NCBI RefSeq assembly: GCF_049844995.1
Contig: NZ_JBNCMC010000001.1
Span: 186,001 to 250,000, forward strand
Length of the DNA stretch: 64,000 nt
Origin: Luteimicrobium sp049844995
GTDB lineage: Bacteria; Actinomycetota; Actinomycetes; Actinomycetales; Cellulomonadaceae
Reading direction: 5' to 3'
Position 1 is the first letter of the stretch, and each line of letters opens with the position of its first letter. Below, piece by piece: positions 44,384 to 54,310 of this stretch. Both the position numbers and the translations under genes were made by a program. Under the pieces are notes generated by a model. That model was given only the letters and a program-made list of their open reading frames with translations. It searched no databases and had not been told where the DNA came from.

Positions 44384-45631
44384 TCACACCTCCGGGGACG
44401 CCGTCGCCGACGGGATGTCGCAACGAGAGCATCCGTCCGCGTGGTTGTCCCGGCAGACGTACCCGATGGCACCGTCCACGCACCATTCTGCAGCGTCGTC
44501 GGATAGCAGGTCTGGCCCAGCGAGCAGCAGCCGACGCAGCTCGGCGGTGTCCGCGATGTCGGCCGGACGGTTGGTGAACCACTCGTCGAACCAAGGCTTG
44601 TCCCGGTGCACGCGCCAGTGGACGTGCTCGCGGTCGTCCGCTGCAGCCACGAACCGATCGACGATGCGTGCCCAGGCTGGTGCGCCGAACCAGCCGTTGT
44701 CGAGCGCGCAGAGGTACTCGATCACGGTTCGCAGGCCGAACTCGTGCTCGTGGAGGCGGCACGCGCGGCCCCAGGCGATTGCGTCCTGTGCCATTTCCGC
44801 GAGGTCTTCGCGTGGATCGTCCTCGTGCGCCGGGTCGTCGGGGTTGTGGCAGGCCGACCCGAGTTCGAGCACGGACTGTCCGGTCGGCAGGCCCCGCGAC
44901 GGATTGACGATCGCGAGACCAACTGCGACCCAGTCGATGTGGTCGAACGACAGCATCGAGCGCACAAGCCGGGTCGTGGCCGCGTTTATCCGCATCATCG
45001 TGCCGTCGGGCAGCGGGCTCCTTCCGGCGTGCCAATCCTCGACGGGCGTGTTGCGCCACAAGTCAAGGGTGATGCGGGTGGCTGCGAGCCACAGCAGTGC
45101 GTCGTCGTCGAGGTGCTCGAACCGGCGGGCGCACTCCTGGGCGCCGTACTGGATCAACTCTCGCTGGTTCGGTCGCGGGTAGCCGTCGGACCCTTCAGTT
45201 TCCGTGTAGTCGTAGTCGGTGGCGTACTCGTCGAGGATCTTGCTCAACTCGGCGGGGCTGTCGGCCTCGTCGTACTCGAAGCCGTCGGGACCGGTGACGG
45301 TGAAGACGTCGTGGTCCCACGTGACGTGTACGTCGTCCCAGAGGACGACGTGGTCGCACCGGTCGATGGCCCCGTCCGCCACGATCGGCCTGATCGTAAT
45401 CGGTGCGGTTCTCCCATCGGTCCGCTCGTCGTCCCGCCTGGCCGCCCACGCGGTGATGACGCCGAGGGGCTTTGGGACGAAGGGGCCGACCTCCGTGACG
45501 CTGAACGGGGAGTCATTCTCATCGGTGTCGAACCGGCTGTTGATGAAGGCGACCGCTTTTGCAGGCGTGCTGACGATGGTCTCGTCACCACTGTCGTTGT
45601 CGACGACTCGCCACAACGCGCTGTTCTTCAC
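44384..45631 (-). CDS. Unknown protein in defence island
   Basis: A 415-residue protein that I do not recognise. The N-terminal about 130 residues look beta-rich and acidic (WDDVHVTWDHDVFTVTGPDG). The middle and C-terminus are helical with many Trp and Asp residues (DDALLWLAATRITLDLWRNTP, WAVA-like helices). The end carries four cysteines (WCVDGAIGYVCRDNHADGCSRC), perhaps a metal site. GTG 45631 follows GGAG; a GTG nine codons upstream is an alternative. It is in the same orientation as the RES gene with a 97-bp gap and may be co-transcribed. An IS3 remnant borders its 5' side. Confidence 0.6.
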   Translation of the reverse strand: MKNSALWRVVDNDSGDETIVSTPAKAVAFINSRFDTDENDSPFSVTEVGPFVPKPLGVITAWAARRDDERTDGRTAPITIRPIVADGAIDRCDHVVLWDDVHVTWDHDVFTVTGPDGFEYDEADSPAELSKILDEYATDYDYTETEGSDGYPRPNQRELIQYGAQECARRFEHLDDDALLWLAATRITLDLWRNTPVEDWHAGRSPLPDGTMMRINAATTRLVRSMLSFDHIDWVAVGLAIVNPSRGLPTGQSVLELGSACHNPDDPAHEDDPREDLAEMAQDAIAWGRACRLHEHEFGLRTVIEYLCALDNGWFGAPAWARIVDRFVAAADDREHVHWRVHRDKPWFDEWFTNRPADIADTAELRRLLLAGPDLLSDDAAEWCVDGAIGYVCRDNHADGCSRCDIPSATASPEV

Positions 45632-45659
45632 GACGATCTCCGATCGCGGCGGGCACACC

Positions 45660-45974
45660 TAGGACTGGCAGGACGCACCGAGTCACTCGGCGCTGACTCC
45701 AATGATGGGGTGACCGGCCCGTCTGTGGGACACGCAGGCGTCTGTCGGTGATGGGGACGATCCGCTTCTTCAGCTCCCGGGTCTCCGTTGCGTCGGACGC
45801 GGTCTGACCGGGGCGGCTGCAATCCTCGACATCGGCTTTACGGAGCCAGTTCTGGAGCGTTGCTTCACCGATCCCGAAGTCCGTCGCGATCTGCTTGATG
45901 GTGACGCCGCCCTCGCGGCTGCGAGCAATCGCGGCAACATCCTCACGGATCTCCTTGGGGTATGGACCGGCCAT
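45660..45974 (-). mobile_element. IS3-family transposase remnant
   Basis: From ATG 45974 the frame reads as an IS3 OrfA start (AGPYPKEIREDVAAIARSRE, then a helix-turn-helix GVTIKQIATDFGIGEATLQNWL and ELKKRI). It then loses the leucine-zipper part and continues into a short stretch resembling the beginning of OrfB (VTRCVLPVLGVPAA) before ending. No terminal repeats are seen. A decayed insertion between the unknown gene and jetD. Confidence 0.7.
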
Positions 45975-46052
45975 GCTGACATCCTCCCCATCAGCGCATC
46001 CGGGCACTAACGATCAGCTGTCACTGATACGTTCCTCACGCCCCTGCGAAGC

Positions 46053-47300
46053 TCAGCGCACGTCACCGAGCAGGACGTCCAGCAGCGCCTCCTCGTGCAC
46101 CGCCACGCCGTGCTGGCTCATGAGCAACGTCAGCTGTGGGTCCCACGGCGTTGCGACGGGTGACTCGGTGAGCAGCTGCCCTCCAGCACGTGGCAGCGCA
46201 GCCGCGTAGTCGCGCGCGTACATCCGCCATGGGCGTGCCCCTGCGGCGATAACCCGGCCCGCGATCGCGACACCTGCCCAGTCGAAGTCGCCGTGGTAGG
46301 CGATCTGCCCGCCGTCGGCCAGGACCTGTCGAATGAACATCCAGCCCGCTGACGCCGGATTCCCGGCAGTGCACACCACGATGTTACGCGCACGCTCGCG
46401 GGCCATTGCTTGCAGCACCTGCGGGTTCTCGCACACCCACACCTGGGCGCCAGACTCAACCACAGCGCCGGCGATCTCGAGCTCGGACACGGTCAGGTGC
46501 GTCACCAAACCCATTTCGGTGCGCTCGCTCATCATGTGAGCCCAGCGAGTTCCGCCGGGCGGCCGGAGACCCCAGACCAGAACGGTGCCGGACACCTGGT
46601 CAACGCTGACTTCCATCAGTGACCACAGGTCGCGTCGCTGGCTCGCGGTGGCGGGGATCGGGACGGCGTACGCGGCCGCTGCCGCACGGAGAACGATCGC
46701 GGCTGTCAGCGTGGCGTCCAGGCCGTGAGCGGTGCCTGTCGCCGCCGCGGCGATCTCCCCGAGTTCACCGCCACCGCGTCCGTCACCGTCACGCAGGCGC
46801 ACGAGCTGCCAGACGCGTCCGGCGTTCGCGACCGCAGCGCCGGCTGCTTCCACCCCGGCGCGGGTGAGCAGACCGGTGCGGCGCAGATCGGCGACAAACG
46901 AGCCCGCCCAGTCGGCGTCACCAAGGCCCGCGTCTTGGAGGGCCTCGTCAAGCTCGCTCCACACCCGACCCCACCCGGCGGCCGTCTGTGCCTTCGCGGC
47001 ACCGCGGTCGACCAGTGTGCGGCCCGTGACGGCCTCGATTACGCCGACGACACCTCGACGTGCGGCGCCAGCCCGCAGTGCACTGTCCAGTGCGGCGACG
47101 TCGACGCGGACTCGCCCGGGCCGCACGAGGGTGTGGAGGATCTGACCGAGGCGTTCGGCGCCGTCGTCGTCGAGGTCGACGTTCACGACACCGGTCGCAA
47201 CGAGCCCGCGGCGTTGCAGGTGCGTACCCACGCGTTCCCACACCGGGGTGAGGCCGGGCGAGGCCAGGAACTGCAGCACGCCCTTGCTGGTCGCGGTCAT
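46053..47300 (-). CDS. jetD: Wadjet JetD-type nuclease subunit (DUF2399/TIGR02679)
   Basis: A 415-residue protein of the TIGR02679 type. The C-terminal DUF2399 region is TOPRIM-like: Glu291 in VCENPQVLQ, and Asp338 and Asp340 in GDFDWAGVAIAGR, which would bind the metal. The N-terminal part is helical and probably contacts the SMC-like complex. In Wadjet systems JetD is the nuclease that cuts closed circular plasmids after extrusion by JetABC. ATG 47300 overlaps the jetC stop by four bases. Last gene of the operon. Confidence 0.88.
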   Translation of the reverse strand: MTATSKGVLQFLASPGLTPVWERVGTHLQRRGLVATGVVNVDLDDDGAERLGQILHTLVRPGRVRVDVAALDSALRAGAARRGVVGVIEAVTGRTLVDRGAAKAQTAAGWGRVWSELDEALQDAGLGDADWAGSFVADLRRTGLLTRAGVEAAGAAVANAGRVWQLVRLRDGDGRGGGELGEIAAAATGTAHGLDATLTAAIVLRAAAAAYAVPIPATASQRRDLWSLMEVSVDQVSGTVLVWGLRPPGGTRWAHMMSERTEMGLVTHLTVSELEIAGAVVESGAQVWVCENPQVLQAMARERARNIVVCTAGNPASAGWMFIRQVLADGGQIAYHGDFDWAGVAIAGRVIAAGARPWRMYARDYAAALPRAGGQLLTESPVATPWDPQLTLLMSQHGVAVHEEALLDVLLGDVR

Positions 47301-50300
47301 GGCGCACCGGCGCCGGCACGCACGGGCTGCAGGTGGCGGGTGTGGCCGTCCCAGTGCACGTGCGTGGTGATTGCGGGCCCGTTGTTGCGGCGCACCTCGT
47401 ACACGTCAAGGGCGGGCACCTGTGCGACTGTGCCCCACAGGCCGTGCCCGGTCATCGCGAAGTCCAGGTCGAGGCTGACGAGCAGCCCGAGGAACTGGGC
47501 GACAACGACGTTGTCGATCTTCGCGAACGCATCGTCGAGCAGCACGAGCCGCAGCGCTAGACCAGTGTCCGGCAGCCCGGTCAGGAACGCGTCCATCGCG
47601 GCGAACAGCGTCGCGTACGACACGAACCGGGTCTCGCCCTGCGACAGCTTCGAGCGCGGCGTGATCGGGCGGCGCTCACGGGCGCCGGGTCCCAGGATGA
47701 ACACCGACATCCTGTGCCACACGCGGTAGTCGAGCGCGGCCTGCAGGTGCGCGGTGTACCCGGCGGACGGGTCGAGGTCGGCGGCCCGGTCGACGAGCGT
47801 CTTGATGAGGGTGACCAGGCGGTCGTCGTCCGCTTCGCTACGGGTGTCGTAGCTGCCCATGGCGAGCTCGGCGAGCTCGCGGATCTCGTGGGCGGTGTCC
47901 TCCGGCATCGCCCACGCAACCGATAGGCGGATTCCCTGCCCGGTACGGATGTGCTGCAGCGAGGTGTTCATGTCCTGCACGAGCGCTAGAGCCTGACGCA
48001 GGCGGACTCCGAGCTCGCCAGCGACGCCCTGCAGAACGAACGTCGTGAACACGCGCCGCTCCTGGTCGTTGAGGGCGGCCTGTCCGTCCAGGAGCGCAGC
48101 GTGCAGGGTGGCGTGCGCGGCCGTAGCCGACCATGACCCGGTGACGTCGGTGAGGGTCACGATCCGTATGTCGTGCTCGAGGTCCCACGTCACGTCGAAC
48201 ACCCCGGCCAGGCGAGTGGCCATCGTCTGGATCGCGGCGTCGATCTGCCGGGGGCTGACCGACCCGGCCGGCAGCACCGCCAGCGCGCCCCGGCAGGCGC
48301 GTGTCACGTCCGCGGGCCTGTCGTTGACGGCGGGCAAAGGGACGTCAGCGTCGCCAACGGCCGCGGGCTGCACACCACGCAGCTGTGCCTGGGCGTGCAG
48401 ATGCGCGATCTTCTCGTTCATCACCCCGGTAAGCCGCTCGGCGTCCCGTCCGGTCTCGCGGACGAGGGCGAGCGCCTCGGCTGCCGCGCCGATCAGGACG
48501 TCCTGCAAGCGTGTGCGCAGCGCCTTCTGCTTCGCCTCCGCGGTCTGGAGGGCGCCCTCGGCAGCGCGCAGCTCGGCCATGACGGCTTCTCGGTCGACTC
48601 CGACCGTCTGCTGCAGCGTGGTGAGTTCTGCGTGAGCCTGCACCCAGCGGGCGTGCAGCGTGCGCGCCTCGCCCAGCTCGCGGTCCAGGTCGCTGGTCGC
48701 CTGTGCGGCGCCGGCCGTGCGTCGCTCGTGTTCGGCGATCGCGGCCGCGATCGCGTCCATGAGCTCTGCCAGCGCGTCGCACCCGTCGACTGCCGTGGTG
48801 CACGTCGTGACGAGCGTGCGGAGCCCGTTGACGTCCGGGTCGAGGTCCTGGTGTGCGCACGCACTGGTGTGCTCGAGGTGCTCGAGCGTCCAGGCGGCGC
48901 GGGCCTCTTCGACGACACGGGCGGCGTCGCGCGCCTTGGTCTCGAGCTTGGCGGCGGTCTGCTGCAGCGTGCGGGCTGAGGACCGCAGCCGGATGACGGC
49001 GTCCCCGGTCGGTGCTGTGCGCAGGTGGTTACGCACCCGGTCGGCGGTTTCCTGTAGGGCCTGCAGCGCCCGCGCGCGGTCGTCACGTGCCGTGTCGAGC
49101 GCGTCGAGCTCTGCGGCGATCTGCGCCCGTCGGGCAACTCGTGCTGCGGCGCGCGCGGCCGCGCCGACGTGTACGGCGGCGGGACGAGTGTGTACGCCAC
49201 GTAGGTGCCCGTTGCGCCAAGCACCGGTCTGGGTGACGGCCACGGGTTGCTCCAGGTCGTTCCATCCGACGCGCTCCAGGACCGCTCGCGTGACGTCGTG
49301 GTCGAGTTCGCTCGCGGGGTCGGGGCGCAGTACCGCGGTCAGGTTGCGCGCCGCGAGCGGCCCGGTCGCGTCGACGAGGACCTGGCCGTCGCTGATGTCG
49401 CGCGCGCCGCGTGCGCTCAGGGATGCGGTCAGCAGGCCGCTGGCCAGCAGTGCCGCTTCGATGCCGGCCTGCACATGATCGGGGACGTCGTCGGTGAACT
49501 CCACGGCCTGCCACAGCGGGATACCGTCGGGGACGTCAGCGGTGTGCCCTGGGGCGGCGGGTGGTGCGGGGTCTTGCGCGCGCTCCAGGCGCCGGTCCTC
49601 GTCCTGCAAGGCCGTGCGCAGCTCGTCGTCCTGGCGTTGTTGACGGCGCAGCTCGCTGGCCTGCTCGCGGAGTGTCTCCAGCGGCTCGCGTGCCAGGTCG
49701 GCAGGCACCTCGCGCAGGCCGGCGACGTCTCCGTCGTCGTCGCGGTCCCCGGTCAGCGCCTGGGAGTCCGTCAGCACGTCGGCCAGCATTTGCGGCCACT
49801 GGACTGGTCGCAGGAGCTCGGTGGTGGTGTCGTCCTGAGCCCACGCGGCCCACGCCTGAGCGAGCGAGACGGCGGCCGCGTCCCGTTCGTCGCTCCTATC
49901 CTCGGCGCGCTGTGCCGCCTCGGCTGCGTCAGTGCGCCGCCGCTCGACCGCATCTTCCTGCCGAATGAGCTGCTCAAGGCGTTCGTTCAGGTCGTGGGCG
50001 ATGCTGGCCCGGTGCTGCGCGATGTCACGACGGGTGCGCGCTGCGGTACGGGCGTGCTGTGTGGCCGCGACGACCGCGTCGAGATCTGCTGGCTGTACGT
50101 GCAGGACGTCCGGGCCGGGCACCGTGTGCTGCTGCGCGTCTACGGTGGCGTCCCGGCACCAGGTCTCGTGCCGGACGACAGCCGCGGTGCGGGTCACGTT
50201 CCAGGTGAGGGCGAGGTGGTGAGGCAGGTGCGCGTCGATCATCGCGTCCGCGACCTGGCGCGCCTTGGCGCCGGCGCGACCGACGGCGGCCGCGACCGCT

Positions 50301-51469
50301 GCAGCCTGCTGGTCGGCGGATCCCACCTCGCGCTCGAGCACGCCGGCCGTGGTGCGCACCGTGCGCCAGCCCTGGTCCGCGGAGCTCTTGATGGCCTTGG
50401 CCGCTTCTTCCTGGGCGGCGAGATCCTCGACCTTCGCGTACCGGTCCGAGCGGCGGATCGCGGCGACCGTCGCACCGAGCCGGGTGACGTCCTCCTCCAG
50501 TCGTTCGAGGTCGACCTGCGCGCGCTCCTTCTCCACGCGTGCCTGCTCCTCGAGGTCGACCGCCGCCTTCGCCTCACCGTTCGCTGTGCCGGCCGCGGCC
50601 GAGGCCTCGACGACGTCGGCGACGGTGGCGCGCAACGTGGCCGAGGCGTACCGGGAGTACACGTCGAGGAACTCCTGGACGCTGTCGCGGCTTCCAGCAA
50701 GCCGTGATTGCGCCTCGCGGGTCTCGCGCAGCGCGTCGAGCTTGCTGCCGGCGTCCGCGAGGGTGGTCTCCGACAGCGGTGGCATCGCCTCGGCGAGGAT
50801 CTTGGTCAGGTTTCCGTCGTCGATCTTGTTCCCGACGTCCGGGGCCCGCAGCGTGTGCAGCAGCTGTATGAGGCCTGTGAACCGCTGTAGGCCGTTGTCG
50901 CCGTGCAGCCCGAACACCTCGACGCGGACCCGGTCGCGGTGCGTGGCCGGGCTGTCGGTGATGCGGTCGGCACCGATGAGTTCGGTGAGCTGGGCGCGCG
51001 GCAGGGGCTCGCGACCGGGGCCGAGCAGCGCGAGGTCATGACCGACGCGCAGCGGCGTGGTGAAGTACCACGCGTCGGCCTTGGCGGTGGCGTGCGAGAA
51101 CCGCACGAGGGCCCCGAGCGTCAGGTACTGCGGGCCGTCGTCCGTGAGGCGTTCGAGCTCGAGCCACAGGTACCCGAGCCGGTTGCCTTCACCGTTGCCG
51201 CCGGCGCGCATGAGTTCCTCGAGGCGGACCTTGCCCTGCCCGGTGGCGTCCATGCGGCGTCGGTCGGCGTCCAGCAGGAACGGAAGGAGGAGCTCCAGGG
51301 CGCGCGACTTGCCGGCGCCGTTCGTGCCGCGCCAGATGCACCGGCCGCCGGAGAACTCGAACGTGGCGTCGTAATAGAACCACACGTTCACGATCCCGGC
51401 GCGGTGCAGCTGCCAACGTCCCGGGTGGGTCTTGGCGGTCATCGGCTCGAATGTGAGGTCGTTGGCCAC
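47297..51469 (-). CDS. jetC: Wadjet JetC-type SMC/MukB-like ATPase (TIGR02680)
   Basis: A 1390-residue SMC-like motor. The N-terminal head has Walker A GTNGAGKS at residues 48-55. Two long coiled-coil arms (about 270-560 and 800-1130, Ala/Glu/Arg/Gln-rich) surround a hinge-like middle. The C-terminal head has the ABC signature LSQGETRF (Leu1275 onward) and Walker B LRLVLLDDAFAKID. With JetA and JetB it would form the DNA-loop-extruding complex. GTG 51469 follows AGGAGA, which overlaps the jetB stop; the gap is eight bases. Confidence 0.9.
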   Translation of the reverse strand: MANDLTFEPMTAKTHPGRWQLHRAGIVNVWFYYDATFEFSGGRCIWRGTNGAGKSRALELLLPFLLDADRRRMDATGQGKVRLEELMRAGGNGEGNRLGYLWLELERLTDDGPQYLTLGALVRFSHATAKADAWYFTTPLRVGHDLALLGPGREPLPRAQLTELIGADRITDSPATHRDRVRVEVFGLHGDNGLQRFTGLIQLLHTLRAPDVGNKIDDGNLTKILAEAMPPLSETTLADAGSKLDALRETREAQSRLAGSRDSVQEFLDVYSRYASATLRATVADVVEASAAAGTANGEAKAAVDLEEQARVEKERAQVDLERLEEDVTRLGATVAAIRRSDRYAKVEDLAAQEEAAKAIKSSADQGWRTVRTTAGVLEREVGSADQQAAAVAAAVGRAGAKARQVADAMIDAHLPHHLALTWNVTRTAAVVRHETWCRDATVDAQQHTVPGPDVLHVQPADLDAVVAATQHARTAARTRRDIAQHRASIAHDLNERLEQLIRQEDAVERRRTDAAEAAQRAEDRSDERDAAAVSLAQAWAAWAQDDTTTELLRPVQWPQMLADVLTDSQALTGDRDDDGDVAGLREVPADLAREPLETLREQASELRRQQRQDDELRTALQDEDRRLERAQDPAPPAAPGHTADVPDGIPLWQAVEFTDDVPDHVQAGIEAALLASGLLTASLSARGARDISDGQVLVDATGPLAARNLTAVLRPDPASELDHDVTRAVLERVGWNDLEQPVAVTQTGAWRNGHLRGVHTRPAAVHVGAAARAAARVARRAQIAAELDALDTARDDRARALQALQETADRVRNHLRTAPTGDAVIRLRSSARTLQQTAAKLETKARDAARVVEEARAAWTLEHLEHTSACAHQDLDPDVNGLRTLVTTCTTAVDGCDALAELMDAIAAAIAEHERRTAGAAQATSDLDRELGEARTLHARWVQAHAELTTLQQTVGVDREAVMAELRAAEGALQTAEAKQKALRTRLQDVLIGAAAEALALVRETGRDAERLTGVMNEKIAHLHAQAQLRGVQPAAVGDADVPLPAVNDRPADVTRACRGALAVLPAGSVSPRQIDAAIQTMATRLAGVFDVTWDLEHDIRIVTLTDVTGSWSATAAHATLHAALLDGQAALNDQERRVFTTFVLQGVAGELGVRLRQALALVQDMNTSLQHIRTGQGIRLSVAWAMPEDTAHEIRELAELAMGSYDTRSEADDDRLVTLIKTLVDRAADLDPSAGYTAHLQAALDYRVWHRMSVFILGPGARERRPITPRSKLSQGETRFVSYATLFAAMDAFLTGLPDTGLALRLVLLDDAFAKIDNVVVAQFLGLLVSLDLDFAMTGHGLWGTVAQVPALDVYEVRRNNGPAITTHVHWDGHTRHLQPVRAGAGAP

Positions 51470-51477
51470 AGGGTCTC

Positions 51478-52713
51478 CTAGCCGAACAGCTCGTCTTGGG
51501 TGTGGGTCGCGTCCAGGCGTGCCCGGGCGCGCGTCTGGGCGGGGGCCTGCTGCGGCTGCGGGCGGAACCTGGCGGCCGCTGGCGCGAGTACGAGCGCATC
51601 CGCGGTGGGGTACGCCAGGGCGAGCGCGGCGAGGTTCTCGGTGACGTGCTCCCGCAGGACGAGGGGCGCTTCGCGGTAGCGCTCGGCCCAGTTCTTCCCG
51701 TACCGCTCCAGCAGGTCATCGATCTGCGCGTCGACCTGCGGCCACGGCACGCCCAGGCCACGGCGGGCGGTCTCGTCGACGACCGCGGTGACGCCGGGCT
51801 CGGGGCGGTAGGTGTCGGTCAGGGCGTCGACGAGCAGCAAGCTGGCCTGCATGACGGTGCCCTGCCCGGGGAACGTGATGTCGGTCAGGACGCCGTCCGG
51901 GTCGAACGCGAGCGCGCCCTCGGCGCGCACCTCGAGCACGAGTCCGAACGCGTCGAACAGGACGCGGGCCAGCTCGTTGCGTTCGCGGGACAGGACGTCG
52001 CGCTCGGCGTCGGTGAGCAGGTCACGGTCGACGACGGGGTGCTCGACGAGCTTGCGGCGAAGGGAGCGCCGCGGTTGTTCCGGACCGGCGCCGCTGGCTC
52101 CACCTTCGAGGAGAGCTTCCGGTCCCGGCAGGGTGTGCAGGGGTCGGGCGAGCAGGTGCGGCAGCAGGGTCCGATTGACGCTGAGCAGGACCTCCTCGGA
52201 GCGCTCACCCCAGCGCCCGACGGACCCTTCGGTCTCCTCGACGACGCCGTGCTCAATGAGCCACGCGAGCGCGTCGACCAGGTGGCGGCGTTCGCTGTAC
52301 CGGTCGTCGACCTCGACGCCGGCGACCTGCCCTTCGGCGCGGACCTGGTCCATCAGCCGCGACACCAGAACCTGTTCACCGATGTCCGCGGTCAGCAGGG
52401 CCGCGCACACCAGGGCCAGGTAGGTGTAGGTCCTCGAGCTGAACGGTGCACCGGACGCCCGTCGCGCACCGCGCGCGGGTGGGTGCGGCCCGGGTGGCTC
52501 CTTCAGCAGCCGCGCGAATGTGGGCTCGACGACAAGGCGGTACCCGAGGGTCGTGGCGAACATGCCGGTCAGGTACGTGGCATGCACCCGCACCAGGGTG
52601 AGGTCCTCGGCGCGCGTGGCGGCGGTCAGCATGGGGTGCGCGAGCAGCGCCCGCGCAGCTTCCCGGCGTGAGGACGCCTCGTGCGCTCCGTGCAGCATCG
52701 TGGGCACGCTCAT
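51478..52713 (-). CDS. jetB: Wadjet JetB-type kleisin-associated subunit (DUF2398/TIGR02678)
   Basis: A 411-residue protein, SVPTMLHGAHEASSRREAARALLAHPML onward, matching the TIGR02678/DUF2398 type of type II Wadjet loci. It would be the winged-helix (MukE-like) partner of the complex. Helical segments such as LVDALAWLIEHGVVEETEG look like a winged helix. ATG 52713 overlaps the jetA stop (ATGA); the much longer open frame upstream is an Arg/Pro-rich shadow of jetA. Confidence 0.85.
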   Translation of the reverse strand: MSVPTMLHGAHEASSRREAARALLAHPMLTAATRAEDLTLVRVHATYLTGMFATTLGYRLVVEPTFARLLKEPPGPHPPARGARRASGAPFSSRTYTYLALVCAALLTADIGEQVLVSRLMDQVRAEGQVAGVEVDDRYSERRHLVDALAWLIEHGVVEETEGSVGRWGERSEEVLLSVNRTLLPHLLARPLHTLPGPEALLEGGASGAGPEQPRRSLRRKLVEHPVVDRDLLTDAERDVLSRERNELARVLFDAFGLVLEVRAEGALAFDPDGVLTDITFPGQGTVMQASLLLVDALTDTYRPEPGVTAVVDETARRGLGVPWPQVDAQIDDLLERYGKNWAERYREAPLVLREHVTENLAALALAYPTADALVLAPAAARFRPQPQQAPAQTRARARLDATHTQDELFG

Positions 52714-54245
52714 GAGCTCACCGCCTCGTCCACGTCGTCGTCGACGGCGGCCGCGCCTAGCGGGTGGACGCTCAGGGCGACGTCGTCGATGCGCAGGACA
52801 CCGTCCGGGCTGACGCACCGGGTGGCGGCACCGGGGGTGGCGCGCACGTGCAGGTCGACACCGAGGTCGGGGTCGGACGTCACTGCCAGCTCGCCGCTGC
52901 TGGTGGGCATGGTGCCGGCCGCGAGCGCGGACGCGAGCAGCTCGAGCAGGATATCGCGGGCCGCGGGCGACAGCCGGGCACCGTTCAGGTCGCCCGCGGA
53001 GGTGAGCTCCCCGCTGGCGGCGGCCCGGTCGGCCGCTTCCTGGTCGGCGTCCATTTGCAGGCGGACGGCCTCGAGGCCGGGGTCCAGGACTGGTGAGCTG
53101 CGTCCGCGGGCGGTGCGATCGCCGCGTTCGCGCAGGGACACGGGGACGTCGACGGGATCGGACGTCCACCAGGACGTCGCAGCGGACCCCGTGTCACCTT
53201 CCTCGGGTCCAGCGCTCAGGTGCCGGGCGGGGTACAGCCCGAACACGGCGTCGAAGATCTCGTGCGCGTCGCTGTCGGCGGCGACCGCGAACCACTGGGC
53301 CAGGCGCAGCAGGTCACCGTGCCGTGAGAGTCCGGTGCCAGCGGCGGCGAGCATCCGCTTGGCGTTCGCGAGCAGCTGGTTGAGGGCGAGCTCGGTCGCT
53401 TTGCGCAGCTCGTCGGGCTTGGAGCGTCCGCCGCCGGCACGGTAGTACGCGTTCAGGGCCTCCCAGTCGGACCGGACGCGCCCGGGCGACCGCTTGGCGG
53501 CGGTGCCATCGACGTTCTGTAGCGCGGCCGCCGGCGCGAGGGTGGCCAGGATGTACTCGAGGTGCTCGTCGAGCTCGGCGAGCAGGTGGGCGAGGGTCGG
53601 TGCGTGGCGCGAGACGTCCGCGGAGACCAGGTGGACGTAGTCGACCAGGAGAGTCTTGAAGGTGGCGTAGTCCTCGCCGGCCAGGTCATAGCGGGTCAGG
53701 ACGGTGGGCAGGTACCCGTAGAACTCCGAGACGGAGTCCGCGAACAGCTGGTGCGCGGCGAACAAGGTGGACACGTCGGCGGCGAGCTGGTCGGGGCGTG
53801 CGTCTCGGTCCTGCGCGGCACTCAGGATCGCGGTCAGGGTGTCGCTCATCCCGCCGAGAAGCTCGCGGGCCACCTCGCGCACGCCGTTGACCTCGGCCAT
53901 CAGGTCACGCACCTGCCGGTGCACCATGCCGCCGAGCTTGGACGGCTGGTAGCGGGCCCGGGAGCGCAGGTAGGCCGCGATCGTAGTGACCCGAGTGTCG
54001 CGCACGGACTTGACGAGGTTGCCCCACGCGAGGAGCTGGTCGCAGCGTCCCTCGACGTCTTCGGGCGACAGCGATAGGCCGGCGCGGGTGAGCCGCTCGT
54101 GGATGTCGGCGGCGGACAGGTCCGCGAGCAGGCTGTCGGTGAACAGGTCCATGACGGCCATGTACTCCACCGCGAGGTCACCGGTTACGTAACGGAACAG
54201 CTGGCGGCGGGCGCGCAACTCTTCGGCGTCGCTCACCTCGCTCAT
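52710..54245 (-). CDS. jetA: Wadjet JetA-type kleisin-like subunit (DUF2397/TIGR02677)
   Basis: A 511-residue protein (SEVSDAEELRARRQLFRYVTGD onward) of the TIGR02677/DUF2397 type, the kleisin-like (MukF-like) component of type II Wadjet. An N-terminal winged-helix-like part precedes long helices (RQVRDLMAEVNGVREVARELLGG). ATG 54245 has a strong GGAGG site eight bases upstream; the frame remains open for 88 codons further but covers the promoter. First gene of the jetABCD operon, whose junctions overlap or are separated by only eight bases. Confidence 0.86.
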   Translation of the reverse strand: MSEVSDAEELRARRQLFRYVTGDLAVEYMAVMDLFTDSLLADLSAADIHERLTRAGLSLSPEDVEGRCDQLLAWGNLVKSVRDTRVTTIAAYLRSRARYQPSKLGGMVHRQVRDLMAEVNGVREVARELLGGMSDTLTAILSAAQDRDARPDQLAADVSTLFAAHQLFADSVSEFYGYLPTVLTRYDLAGEDYATFKTLLVDYVHLVSADVSRHAPTLAHLLAELDEHLEYILATLAPAAALQNVDGTAAKRSPGRVRSDWEALNAYYRAGGGRSKPDELRKATELALNQLLANAKRMLAAAGTGLSRHGDLLRLAQWFAVAADSDAHEIFDAVFGLYPARHLSAGPEEGDTGSAATSWWTSDPVDVPVSLRERGDRTARGRSSPVLDPGLEAVRLQMDADQEAADRAAASGELTSAGDLNGARLSPAARDILLELLASALAAGTMPTSSGELAVTSDPDLGVDLHVRATPGAATRCVSPDGVLRIDDVALSVHPLGAAAVDDDVDEAVSS

Positions 54246-54281
54246 GCGCGCCTCCGGAACGGTGATTTGCCTGCGTGCCTG

Positions 54282-54310
54282 ACGATAAAGGTTGGCGCTG
54301 ACACGACCAA
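54282..54310 (-). promoter_or_regulatory. Putative jetABCD promoter
   Basis: On the minus strand TTGGTC (54305-54310) and TATCGT (54282-54287) are separated by 17 bases and lie about 37 bp upstream of the jetA ATG. Spacing and sequence fit a sigma-A-type promoter with a short leader. Confidence 0.6.
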
